NCBI RefSeq assembly: GCF_004329715.1
Contig: NZ_JXSY01000024.1
Coordinates: forward strand, 124,001 to 188,000
DNA from: Bowmanella sp. JS7-9
Lineage (GTDB): Bacteria; Pseudomonadota; Gammaproteobacteria; Enterobacterales; Alteromonadaceae
Direction: 5' to 3'
DNA: 64,000 bases
Shown: positions 17,268-25,264 of the stretch, piece after piece
Position numbering within the stretch: the first letter of the stretch is position 1
Layout of the letters: each line of letters starts with the position of its first letter
Translations under genes and position numbers: made by a program
The notes under the pieces: generated by a model
The model's input: only the letters and a program-made list of their open reading frames with translations
What the model was told of the DNA's origin: nothing
Databases searched by the model: none

Positions 17268-18928
17268 TCAGTGTTGAACAATTAATCGAGAGCATCGAGA
17301 AACATCTCACTGCACTCGGGACATTGGATATTGTTGCCGAACAAGATCTGATACAACCGAGAATCGCGAATACATTTGATTATCAACCACACGTTGACCT
17401 GATCGTAAGTGTTTATAAAGAGACGCAGATTCCACCTTTATTAAAGCTGGCGAATGAGCATGATTGCATACTTGTACCAGCCAGTTCAGGACAGAACTGG
17501 GGCTATGGAACAATTCCTGTCATCCCCGGTGGCCGAAGGGTCATTTTACTCAGCTTGATCAATCTAAAAGACATTCAATTTGTTGATAAGAGCCTTGGTA
17601 TTGTCTCAATTGAACCTGGCGTTACGCAGCAAGACTTGTATGACTTTCTGCAAAAAGAACAAAGCCCGTTTATGGTACCAGTCACAGGTGCAGGCCCCAC
17701 CTGTTGTATCCTGTCCAACGCTCTGGAAAGGGGTTATGGAATTACACCGATAGCATCACACTTTGATTCTGTACTCGAAATAGAGGGGTATTTACCCAAT
17801 CCAGAGTGGTGCGAAGAAAAATGGCAGTCCACATTATTAGGCAGCGATCAGAGTATTAATGTTGCTTGTGCCAATAACTCCGTAGCACATAGTTTTAGAT
17901 ACGGGGTGGGACCATTTTGGGATGGCATATTCACACAAAGTAATTTAATCGTCTGCACGCGTATGAGTATTAAATTGGCTGAGCGCCCTGAGGGTTTTAT
18001 GCCTTTTTATATTCGCCTTTCAGATGAAAGTGATTTCCAACAGGCCTGTGATTTTATCAAAGAAGCATTGAGACTTTACGGGGCAAATATTGGCGCGATT
18101 AATTTTATGGACAAACGTCGTTTAGTGGCAATGGTCTCTGAAAATCCCAATTTGTCCGCCGATGCAAAACTTATGTCTGAAGAACAGGTTAATAAGTTGG
18201 CCAAGCAGAATCGTCTGCCTGAGTGGTTAATTGTTGGCGCTGTTTATGGCGATCAAAAGACCGTTCATGCCGTTAAATCTGGAATCAAAGCTCTGGCGGA
18301 AGGACTCCCTCGCCCCCTGTGCCTCAGCATCAAATTAGCAGATTTTATTGAGTTAACTCTTGAGAATATGTCGCGAATTTGGCTTATCAAAAGCATGCTG
18401 GCCCGTTACTTGCGGGACATTAAGATGCTACAAAAGTCTCTTGAGATCATGATAGGTAAACCTAACCAGATAGCCCTAAAGCTGCCCTATTGGTGGAACC
18501 GCGCAATAAGACCAGACAGCACAGAGCAGCCACTCAATCCATCCCGTGACCAGTGTGGGCTGCTTTGGTATGCACCATTAGTTAAAATGGATTCAACCAG
18601 CATGGCTGAATTTGTGACCTTTGTCCGCGAGACGATGAACGAACACCAGTTGGATCCATTTATCACTTTTACCTGCTTGAAGCATGGCTCTCTGGACTCG
18701 ACGATTCCGATTTTATTCGACCTCAACGACTCTGCTATGACGCAGCGTGCAAATGCGTGTTTGAATGCGCTTTATGAGCGAGGGTTGAAGAAAGGATATT
18801 TACCCTATCGTCTCAATGTTGTTCAGCAGAATGAGAGCAAAAAGTCGAGCGTAAATCATAAAATGGCAACGGCGATAAAAAACGTCATTGACCCTAACAA
18901 CATCCTTGCACCGGGCCGCTACATTTAG
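17264..18928 (+). CDS. FAD-linked oxidase, vanillyl-alcohol oxidase / p-cresol methylhydroxylase type
   Basis: A 554-residue flavoprotein. The N-terminal FAD-binding domain shows PASSGQNWGYGTIPVIPGG near residue 75 and SIEPGVTQQDLYDFL near residue 120. The C terminus ends IKNVIDPNNILAPGRYI, typical of cresol or vanillyl-alcohol type oxidases. These enzymes oxidise para-substituted phenols and similar compounds, so a tyrosine-derived (N-acyl-tyrosine or tyramine-like) substrate is attractive, because the coupled upstream gene is an N-acyl amino acid synthase-like enzyme; this is inference. The start at 17264 follows from the ATGA overlap. An in-frame ATG at 17075 lies inside the upstream gene. 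A terminator follows. Confidence 0.75.
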   Translation: MISVEQLIESIEKHLTALGTLDIVAEQDLIQPRIANTFDYQPHVDLIVSVYKETQIPPLLKLANEHDCILVPASSGQNWGYGTIPVIPGGRRVILLSLINLKDIQFVDKSLGIVSIEPGVTQQDLYDFLQKEQSPFMVPVTGAGPTCCILSNALERGYGITPIASHFDSVLEIEGYLPNPEWCEEKWQSTLLGSDQSINVACANNSVAHSFRYGVGPFWDGIFTQSNLIVCTRMSIKLAERPEGFMPFYIRLSDESDFQQACDFIKEALRLYGANIGAINFMDKRRLVAMVSENPNLSADAKLMSEEQVNKLAKQNRLPEWLIVGAVYGDQKTVHAVKSGIKALAEGLPRPLCLSIKLADFIELTLENMSRIWLIKSMLARYLRDIKMLQKSLEIMIGKPNQIALKLPYWWNRAIRPDSTEQPLNPSRDQCGLLWYAPLVKMDSTSMAEFVTFVRETMNEHQLDPFITFTCLKHGSLDSTIPILFDLNDSAMTQRANACLNALYERGLKKGYLPYRLNVVQQNESKKSSVNHKMATAIKNVIDPNNILAPGRYI

Positions 18929-18949
18929 TCATCACGTTTAATAGAGATA

Positions 18950-18977
18950 AAAAAGGCGTCCTCTTGGACGCCTTTTT
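18950..18977. terminator. Bidirectional terminator between convergent genes
   Basis: GGCGTCC and GGACGCC flank a TCTT loop, with A residues on the left and five T residues on the right. It can serve the oxidase operon on the plus strand and the PEP-CTERM gene on the minus strand. Confidence 0.88.
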
Positions 18978-18993
18978 GGTATTACGTTTTACA

Positions 18994-19773
18994 TTATGAC
19001 TTACGACGCAGAGCACCGAAGCCAAGCAATCCAAGACCAATCACGGCTAACGTACCTGGTTCAGACACAGGACGGGCGAAGATGGCAAATGAAAGCGACG
19101 CATCGTTCTGGGTATTCTCCAATGTAGTAAAGCCTGTGCAACCTGCAGCCGCGCCAGCAGCAGCACATTGTGCGTTACTCAGTGGACCAAATCCTTCAGG
19201 TTGAATAACTACAGTGTAGATATAACCATCAACGATAAACTGGTCGACTAACGATGCCGCATCGATAACAAAAATATCATCGCATCGTGATACTGAGCCA
19301 GCGATACAATTATTGATGTCATCTTCATTGTAAGTTTCTGTGAACTCAACCATAAAGGTTGTCGTCAATTCAACCATCTCACCACCGACTGGATTGAACT
19401 GCGTTAACGTCAAAGTTGAGCTGATGCTTGCATCTGTCAAAGTGGCAAATGTATTAGAGATGCTGTTATTCCAGTGAGTAATTTCACCTGATGGAACAAA
19501 TGCACCATTCGTCATTACATTTCCCGACGCATCGGTTAAATCCAACGTAATAGCACTGCGATTTTTTGGGTCGGCTTCAAAACTACCGCCTGTAGCTCCC
19601 CAGCTTAATTCGTAGTCAGAAACGACTTGCGTGCCGCCACCTGATGTGAAATTCGCACCAATGATGGTGGTGTCAACTGAGTAGGTCCATTCTGTGATTA
19701 GTTCTGCATTAGCAGACGCTGTGCCTAGTGCAGCCACGGCGAAGATGGCTGACTTTAAAACTGAATGTTTCAT
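18994..19773 (-). CDS. THxN family PEP-CTERM protein 2 (SEP-type sorting motif)
   Basis: A 259-residue secreted protein that is a paralogue of the one at 15,461. It has a signal peptide ending in ASANA, the GEITHWNNS block of the THxN family, and cysteine pairs shared with the other copy. The C terminus reads VSEPGTLAVIGLGLLGFGALRRKS, so the sorting motif is SEP rather than PEP, with the hydrophobic stretch and basic tail intact. It should still be an exosortase substrate. AAGGAG sits well ahead of the ATG. A sigma-54 promoter lies about 90 bases upstream. Confidence 0.92.
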   Translation of the reverse strand: MKHSVLKSAIFAVAALGTASANAELITEWTYSVDTTIIGANFTSGGGTQVVSDYELSWGATGGSFEADPKNRSAITLDLTDASGNVMTNGAFVPSGEITHWNNSISNTFATLTDASISSTLTLTQFNPVGGEMVELTTTFMVEFTETYNEDDINNCIAGSVSRCDDIFVIDAASLVDQFIVDGYIYTVVIQPEGFGPLSNAQCAAAGAAAGCTGFTTLENTQNDASLSFAIFARPVSEPGTLAVIGLGLLGFGALRRKS

Positions 19774-19858
19774 CTTTTAGCTCCTTAAAAGTTGTAAACA
19801 ATCGCTACAAAGTACTACGTGCCGTGGGGCTCTTGAAAACGATGGCTAATTTTTATTC

Positions 19859-19876
19859 AAGCATTGTTCATGCCAT
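19859..19876 (-). promoter_or_regulatory. Sigma-54 promoter ahead of PEP-CTERM gene 2
   Basis: On the minus strand the sequence is ATGGCATGAACAATGCTT, with GG and GC separated by exactly ten bases. The predicted start lies near 19849, leaving a leader of about 75 bases. Confidence 0.8.
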
Positions 19877-19890
19877 TCTTCATGCCATTG
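19867..19890. repeat. 12-base tandem repeat duplicating the -24 element
   Basis: TTCATGCCATT occurs twice in a row with a 12-base period (the two units differ only in the last base). On the minus strand this duplicates the AATGGCATGAA that contains the -24 element of the PEP-CTERM promoter. Confidence 0.85.
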
Positions 19891-19929
19891 AATTTTAAGA
19901 CAATTTTTAAGTTAAACTTTCAGCCCTGT

Positions 19930-19959
19930 AAAAAAAAATGACAGTTTTATTGCCTGTCA
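19930..19959 (-). terminator. Possible second terminator after the UDP-sugar dehydrogenase gene
   Basis: Read on the minus strand, TGACAG and CTGTCA form a six-pair stem followed by nine or more T residues. It could also be an activator-binding palindrome for the nearby sigma-54 promoter. Confidence 0.55.
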
Positions 19960-19972
19960 GTTTAGTTAAAAC

Positions 19973-19998
19973 AAAAAAAGCCGGACAAACCGGCTTTT
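19973..19998 (-). terminator. Rho-independent terminator after the UDP-sugar dehydrogenase gene
   Basis: AGCCGG and CCGGCT flank an ACAAA loop, with an A tract on one side and a T tract on the other. It lies 21 bases past the stop of the minus-strand dehydrogenase gene. Confidence 0.9.
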
Positions 19999-20018
19999 TC
20001 AATGCGTTGATAATCACG

Positions 20019-21293
20019 TTACAAGCGAATATCCGCAATAGATTTGTCCAGAATATACTTCAGGTCATAGATAACGCGGTTACTTTTACACAGGCTAACA
20101 ATCGCATCTGAGTTCATCTCACGGAACTGCTTGTGCGCGACTGCACAAATCACCGCGTCGTATTTACCCACTTCCGGCTTATCAACCAGAGATAGTCCAT
20201 ATTCATGCTGTACTTCCGCGTCGTCCGCCCATGGATCATAAATATCCAGATTGACATGATAGTGCTGAAGCTCGCTGGCAATATCTACCACTTTTGTATT
20301 GCGAATATCAGGGCAGTTTTCCTTGAAGGTAATCCCCATCAACAACACGTTTGCACCATTTACCATGATTTTCTTATTTAACATGGTCTTGACGAGTTGA
20401 CTGACTACATAGCTGCCCATGTTGTCGTTGATTCTTCGGCCAGCAAGAATAACCTGAGGATGATGTCCCAATTCTTCCGCTTTATGGGTCAGATAATATG
20501 GATCAACACCGATACAATGCCCTCCTACTAAGCCAGGACGGAAAGGCAGGAAATTCCACTTGCTGCCCGCAGCCAGCAACACTTCTTCGGTATCAATGCC
20601 AACCTTATCAAAAATCATTGCTAGCTCATTAATAAGCGCAATATTCAAATCACGTTGTGTGTTCTCAATGACCTTAGCAGCCTCGGCAACTTTGATGGAT
20701 GAAGCTTTGTGTGTACCGGCGGTAATAATGCTGCGATATACAGCATCTACAACGTCACCGATTTCCGGCGTTGAGCCAGAAGTTACTTTGATAATCGTTT
20801 CTACACGGTGTTCTTTATCGCCGGGGTTAATTCGCTCCGGGCTATAGCCTGCGTAAAAATCCTGGTTAAACTTCAGACCTGAACCTGCTTCGAGGCGGGG
20901 AATACAGACCTCTTCAGTTGCACCTGGATAAACAGTTGACTCATACACCACGATGTCACCCGCTTTAATCACTTTAGACAGTGAATCACTGGCTTTTTCG
21001 AGCGGCGTCAGGTCAGGTTGCTTGTTTTTGTCGATGGGAGTCGGCACCGTGACAATATAAAAGTTCGCTTCTTCCAAATCACTCAACGTGTGTGTGAAAC
21101 TCAAATTTTCTGAAGACATAAGTTCTTCTGGGCTAACTTCAAGTGTGTGGTCCTGACCTTGATTAAGCTCAGAGACCCGTGCCTGGTTTATGTCGAATCC
21201 GATGGTTGGATATTTACGGCCAAATGCCACCGCTAGTGGCAAACCCACATATCCCAAACCGATAACTGCAATACGGATATCTTTCAACTCCAT
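20019..21293 (-). CDS. UDP-N-acetyl-hexosamine dehydrogenase (TviB/WbpA type nucleotide sugar dehydrogenase)
   Basis: A 424-residue NAD-dependent enzyme. The Rossmann motif [18 protein letters not shown] is at the N terminus, the catalytic cysteine sits in [12 protein letters not shown] near residue 258, and the C-terminal domain holds [17 protein letters not shown]. It oxidises a UDP-sugar, most likely UDP-GlcNAc or UDP-GalNAc, at C6 to the uronic acid. This gives acidic sugars for the EPS, which fits the neighbouring lyase and the amide-forming enzymes. I use the ATG at 21293; a GTG three codons earlier at 21302 is possible. The gene is divergent from the protease gene. Confidence 0.88.
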   Translation of the reverse strand: MELKDIRIAVIGLGYVGLPLAVAFGRKYPTIGFDINQARVSELNQGQDHTLEVSPEELMSSENLSFTHTLSDLEEANFYIVTVPTPIDKNKQPDLTPLEKASDSLSKVIKAGDIVVYESTVYPGATEEVCIPRLEAGSGLKFNQDFYAGYSPERINPGDKEHRVETIIKVTSGSTPEIGDVVDAVYRSIITAGTHKASSIKVAEAAKVIENTQRDLNIALINELAMIFDKVGIDTEEVLLAAGSKWNFLPFRPGLVGGHCIGVDPYYLTHKAEELGHHPQVILAGRRINDNMGSYVVSQLVKTMLNKKIMVNGANVLLMGITFKENCPDIRNTKVVDIASELQHYHVNLDIYDPWADDAEVQHEYGLSLVDKPEVGKYDAVICAVAHKQFREMNSDAIVSLCKSNRVIYDLKYILDKSIADIRL

Positions 21294-21369
21294 TTCAATC
21301 ACTCACTCTGCTAGTATTTTGTCTAGATTTTATTTGGTACTCATTATCACCATTTTCAGGGAAATGAAC

Positions 21370-22140
21370 ATGCGTGTAGCCTTTATTTTTAAAATTCTAA
21401 GCCTTTTCTGCTTGTTCTTGTCTCAGGTTGTGTCTGCACATGACCTTGTTGATGGGGCTAAAAAGCTTAAATCTTCGGTAGTTGGGATCGGTACTTTTGA
21501 TCCCCTCAGAGCACCCGTTAATAAATTAGTCGGCACCGGTTTTTCTATTGGCAACGGCTATTACATTGCGACTAATCATCATGTAATAGAAATCGACATG
21601 AATGAATCATCCAATGAAAGACTGGTTGTGTTTTGGGGCGAAGGAAATAAACCGCAAATTTTGGATGCTGAATTAGTGGTAACCGACCCTGCGCATGACC
21701 TTGCCATTCTTCGGATAGAGAGGCCAATCCCTCCTTTACCTTTAAGTAAAGCGGAGCGGTTAGCTGATGGCAGCCATGTTGCATTTACCGGTTTCCCGCT
21801 GGGCGCAGTTTTAGGATTATACCCAGCCACTCATAGTGGATTTATTGCGGCATATACGCCTGTTGCTAACCCCAGCAATAATGCATCCCAATTGAGTCAA
21901 GAAATGTTGCGAAGACTGAGAGACCCATTTTTTATCTATCAACTCGACGCAACCGCTTATCCGGGCAATAGTGGCAGTCCGGTGCTTGATTTAAACAACA
22001 TGGAAGTAATTGGTGTTTTAAACAAAGTGTTTGTAAAGCAAACAAAAGAATCTGCTATTTCTGATCCATCTGGGATCAGTTATGCTGTGCCAATATCGTT
22101 TCTGATTGACTTGTACAAAACCATCAAAGTAGAACAATAA
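21370..22140 (+). CDS. Secreted trypsin-like serine protease
   Basis: A 256-residue protein with a signal peptide (MRVAFIFKILSLFCLFL to VVSA) and a trypsin-like fold. The triad is visible: His in YIATNHHVIE, Asp in DPAHDLAILRI and Ser in YPGNSGSPVLD. No PDZ domain follows, so it is smaller than DegP/DegQ. It is probably a periplasmic or surface protease. AGGGA sits seven bases ahead of the ATG at 21370, which I prefer over the ATG two codons before it. Its position beside PEP-CTERM genes suggests it acts on secreted proteins, but its substrate is unknown. Confidence 0.82.
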   Translation: MRVAFIFKILSLFCLFLSQVVSAHDLVDGAKKLKSSVVGIGTFDPLRAPVNKLVGTGFSIGNGYYIATNHHVIEIDMNESSNERLVVFWGEGNKPQILDAELVVTDPAHDLAILRIERPIPPLPLSKAERLADGSHVAFTGFPLGAVLGLYPATHSGFIAAYTPVANPSNNASQLSQEMLRRLRDPFFIYQLDATAYPGNSGSPVLDLNNMEVIGVLNKVFVKQTKESAISDPSGISYAVPISFLIDLYKTIKVEQ

Positions 22141-22216
22141 CCCGAACAAGTGTCGAAAACGTTTACAACCAGAACGATGCATGCAAAAAAATCCATATAA
22201 TACAACGTGTTAATAT

Positions 22217-22234
22217 TGGGCACATTTCTTGCTT
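22217..22234 (+). promoter_or_regulatory. Sigma-54 promoter ahead of the Tat-protein/HPr-rel-A/prsKR run
   Basis: The sequence TGGGCACATTTCTTGCTT has the GG at 22219-22220 and the GC at 22231-22232, separated by exactly ten bases. The predicted start is near 22243, about 50 bases before the first ATG. Confidence 0.83.
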
Positions 22235-22294
22235 TTTCGTTCTTAGTTTGAGGTTTTTACATTTTGACTAACCGTAGTCAAAGGAGCATTTAAA

Positions 22295-23101
22295 ATGAAG
22301 GACAATTCTGCCAATCAATCTTCGCAGGCAAATGCGAAGGTGAACCCTACACAGACTCGCAGACGCTTTTTGCTGGGCACTGGTGCGCTGGCAGCATCTT
22401 CGTTAATCAGTAAATCGGTGTTTGCGCAATCAACCACTAACAATTGCCTTATTTCCGGTTTTACCTCTGTTGCTCCTTCTGGCACAACGGATGGCAACGT
22501 GGCATGTAACGGTTTTAGCCATGGTGCATGGAAAACGCCTTATGTTGGTAACCCGGCTAGTAACCCAGGTGCTGACGGCAACCTGCGCCAATGGATCATG
22601 GCTGGTGAAGGTTTTGGTACAATGATGGCGAGCAACAGTTCTGCCACATTGTTTTCATCATCTATGAATCACGGATTCATGCCAGAGGCGCCGCAACAGG
22701 GTGTAAACTTTAATGGTAACGCCACTCATTTCAGCGGCTGGCAATCCATGTACAACGACGCCATGGGTAACGGTGCTCAGGTGACCAAATTTGGTGACAT
22801 CTTTAAACGTGGTCCTGTCGACCAAACGCTATATTCAGTGTTAGTCAACAATCAGGGCAGCATGGACTTCGATGCTGCGGCTGCATTCTTGACAGCCTGC
22901 TACATGATGGCGCAAGGCACCTATCGTTTGGATTTGTTTATCCATCCGCTGGATATCATTGATCTGCACATGTATGCCTACGATTATCCCAGTGGTGGCG
23001 CGGTAATGACGACCCAGGGTGGTATCGAAATCACCACGCCATCAGCAACAGACATCACTACATTTTTCTATCAGTTACAACACGCTAACGCTGTACAATA
23101 G
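22295..23101 (+). CDS. Tat-exported protein of unknown function
   Basis: A 268-residue protein that I do not recognise. Residues 20-44 are a twin-arginine signal (QTRRRFLLG, then a weakly hydrophobic stretch, then VFA), so it is exported folded. The mature part is rich in Gly, Asn and Ala, contains FSHGAWKTPYVG, QWIMAGEGFGTMM and MNHGFMPEAPQ blocks, and has several methionines and cysteines that might bind a metal or cofactor. It has no PEP-CTERM tail. AAGGAG precedes the ATG, and a sigma-54 promoter lies upstream. The next gene starts five bases after its stop, which marks it as a candidate target of the cassette that follows. Confidence 0.7.
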   Translation: MKDNSANQSSQANAKVNPTQTRRRFLLGTGALAASSLISKSVFAQSTTNNCLISGFTSVAPSGTTDGNVACNGFSHGAWKTPYVGNPASNPGADGNLRQWIMAGEGFGTMMASNSSATLFSSSMNHGFMPEAPQQGVNFNGNATHFSGWQSMYNDAMGNGAQVTKFGDIFKRGPVDQTLYSVLVNNQGSMDFDAAAAFLTACYMMAQGTYRLDLFIHPLDIIDLHMYAYDYPSGGAVMTTQGGIEITTPSATDITTFFYQLQHANAVQ

Positions 23102-23106
23102 AATTG

Positions 23107-23331
23107 ATGTATCAGGCCAGGGAGCTCCCGCGTCATATGTCGACATTGACGACAATAGACGGGGAGCTTTTGATTTTTAACAGCCAACTCAACAAAACAT
23201 CGTTGATTTCCGCCGAGCTCAACGAAGTACTCAATAATCTGCAAGAAGCAAGCGAAGAACTTGACACTGAGACATTCAATCTCGCAATATCAGAGCTGAC
23301 CAAGCAAGGATTAGTGATAAGTACCACATGA
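23107..23331 (+). CDS. PqqD family protein, HPr-rel-A system
   Basis: A 74-residue PqqD-like winged-helix protein of the kind that binds the leader of a ribosomally made peptide. Visible features are the IDGELLIFNSQLNKTSLIS segment and the LNEVLNNL helix. It is probably the peptide-chaperone member of the HPr-rel-A system (TIGR04353, from memory). The ATG at 23107 gives the usual N terminus; a TTG at 23104 or an ATG at 23137 is possible. It overlaps the kinase gene by four bases. What it binds is unknown: no obvious short precursor peptide gene lies beside it. Confidence 0.72.
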   Translation: MYQARELPRHMSTLTTIDGELLIFNSQLNKTSLISAELNEVLNNLQEASEELDTETFNLAISELTKQGLVISTT

Positions 23332-24188
23332 CCAGGGACCATGAAGCATTTGTGACTTATCGGGCAGGTCGCTTCAATTTTCGATTATTTACCTCCATAA
23401 GCAGACTCAAAGAAACCGTTTCACAAATTTACGCTCCGCTCGATCCAGACAATATCGTTGATTTTGAGATAGCTGTTCAGCCACAGCGCTGGTATCGCCC
23501 TCAGGTAACATTTAAGTTTCAGCAAACGGAACCATTTCTGCCACTACCTGCAAATCAGGCGTATCCACTGTTAGAGTGGGGAATGAACTGGTGTGTGACC
23601 CAGCATTGTCACCAATATCTCATCATTCATGCAGCCGTGTTAGAAAAGAATAACAAGGTAATCATTCTTCCTGGTTCACCTGGTTCGGGTAAGAGCACCT
23701 TATCTGCTGCACTTTGTTTATTGGATGGCTGGAATCTACTATCTGATGAAATGGCACTGGTCGACACTACGAGCGGATTGGTATTTCCTAGCCCACGCCC
23801 AATTAGCCTAAAAAATGCATCTATTGATATAGTCAGTCAGTTTCCCTGTGCGAAGCAAATTACGCCGTCTGTAAAAGACACAACAAAAGGCACCGTGGCT
23901 CATTTGGTTGCTCCCTGTCACCGCTCATTTTCAATTGATCAAGGCTATCCAGCGGTGGCGGTGGTATTCCCTACCTACACGCCAACGAGCACCTGTAACA
24001 GGTTAAATCCCATCACCGTTGGGAATAGCTTTATGCGATTGATCGAAAATAGTTTTAATTACCACATTCTTAGGCAAGTCGGTTTCGATGCATTAGGGCA
24101 ACTGGCAAATGCATGTGGCCACTATACTTACCCTAATAATGGGAATTTTTCTGAATCTTTTGCTTTGTTGAATGAGCTAATCCGATGA
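23328..24188 (+). CDS. HprK-related kinase A
   Basis: A 286-residue P-loop protein. Residues 116-124 read GSPGSGKST (Walker A), the LSDEMALV block near residue 141 plays the Walker B part, and PRPISLKN near residue 158 is typical of the HprK-related kinase family (TIGR04352, from memory). These resemble the catalytic domain of HPr serine kinase but lack its usual regulatory domain. It probably phosphorylates a protein or peptide partner. It overlaps both neighbours by four bases (ATGA), so production is strictly coupled to the PqqD-like and nucleotidyltransferase genes. Confidence 0.82.
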   Translation: MTRDHEAFVTYRAGRFNFRLFTSISRLKETVSQIYAPLDPDNIVDFEIAVQPQRWYRPQVTFKFQQTEPFLPLPANQAYPLLEWGMNWCVTQHCHQYLIIHAAVLEKNNKVIILPGSPGSGKSTLSAALCLLDGWNLLSDEMALVDTTSGLVFPSPRPISLKNASIDIVSQFPCAKQITPSVKDTTKGTVAHLVAPCHRSFSIDQGYPAVAVVFPTYTPTSTCNRLNPITVGNSFMRLIENSFNYHILRQVGFDALGQLANACGHYTYPNNGNFSESFALLNELIR

Positions 24189-25255
24189 CGAAAGAGATTT
24201 GTCAGTTTCTCCAGGATCCTCATTGTACAAGTGGATGGTCTCCCAAACGTTGGAGCAATCTTATTCAGCAGGGCTACGCCAATCGCAGCCTTGCCCAAAT
24301 CGCTGAATTAATATCCCAGTATCAATTGATGGGCAGCATTCCGCCTGATTTACATTGGCATATCAATGCTGCCCGCACTTATCATGAATCCCATAAACAT
24401 GGGGTGGTGCAGGAAATACATGCCTTGTATCGAGCGCTTGGCTTCGCGCAGATCACCCCAATACTGCTAAAAGGTGCGGCCTATTTAGCAGCTGGACTGA
24501 ACGTTGGAAAAGGGCGAGTATTTTCTGATATTGACGCTGCGGTCAAACGAGAACAGCTGACGCCGGCAGAGCAGAGTCTGCATTGGCATGGTTGGTCTAA
24601 TATGAACAAAGATGATTATGACCAACATTACTACCGCGTCTGGATGCATGAGTTGCCCCCCTTCGTAAATGGGGCATCCGGTGGAGTGTTGGATCTTCAC
24701 CATACGATCGTGCCACCAATCAGTGGTCGAGCTCCGGCTTTGAGAGACTTCTCTACACAACAAGTCGAATTTAAAGGATTAACATTAACCACATTTACAC
24801 CAGCAGCGATGTTATTACATAGTGCTGTGCATTTGATGTTTGAGGAAGACTTTTCGAAGGGCTTTAGAGATATTTCCGACATCCATTTATTAGCCTCCGA
24901 ATTTACCGAACTGGACGGCTTTTGGTCGGAATTAATAGAACAAGCGCAAACTACTGGATTTGAACGCGAAGTCGGTCTGGCACTTCGCTATAGCCAGCAT
25001 TTTTTTGCAACCAAGATACCCACCAAGTATTCAACCTCGTTCAATAAACACCTCCCATCTCGCCTGATACTGTGGGTTTATGATATTTTGTTTACTGAAT
25101 TGTTGAAGCCGGTCGACTGTCTGACAACAAAATCACGAATTGCCAGTTATACAGCATTGATCCGGGGTCACCTGAAAAAAATGCCCCTACACGTTCTGTT
25201 GTACCACACTTGGCACAAAATCACAGTTTCAAGGACTAAAAAAGAAAAGGAATAA
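24185..25255 (+). CDS. Uncharacterised nucleotidyltransferase family protein (HPr-rel-A cassette)
   Basis: A 356-residue protein with the LLKGAAYL block at residues 95-101 and RVFSDIDAAV at 111-120. The DxD pair fits the metal site of the NTP_transf_5 type (Pfam PF14907, from memory). It should transfer a nucleotidyl group to a protein or small molecule. It is the third member of the kinase/PqqD cassette and probably acts on the same target. The C-terminal half is helical, and the final 25 residues are basic. PrsK follows nine bases later. Confidence 0.75.
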   Translation: MTKEICQFLQDPHCTSGWSPKRWSNLIQQGYANRSLAQIAELISQYQLMGSIPPDLHWHINAARTYHESHKHGVVQEIHALYRALGFAQITPILLKGAAYLAAGLNVGKGRVFSDIDAAVKREQLTPAEQSLHWHGWSNMNKDDYDQHYYRVWMHELPPFVNGASGGVLDLHHTIVPPISGRAPALRDFSTQQVEFKGLTLTTFTPAAMLLHSAVHLMFEEDFSKGFRDISDIHLLASEFTELDGFWSELIEQAQTTGFEREVGLALRYSQHFFATKIPTKYSTSFNKHLPSRLILWVYDILFTELLKPVDCLTTKSRIASYTALIRGHLKKMPLHVLLYHTWHKITVSRTKKEKE

Positions 25256-25264
25256 GGCCACATA

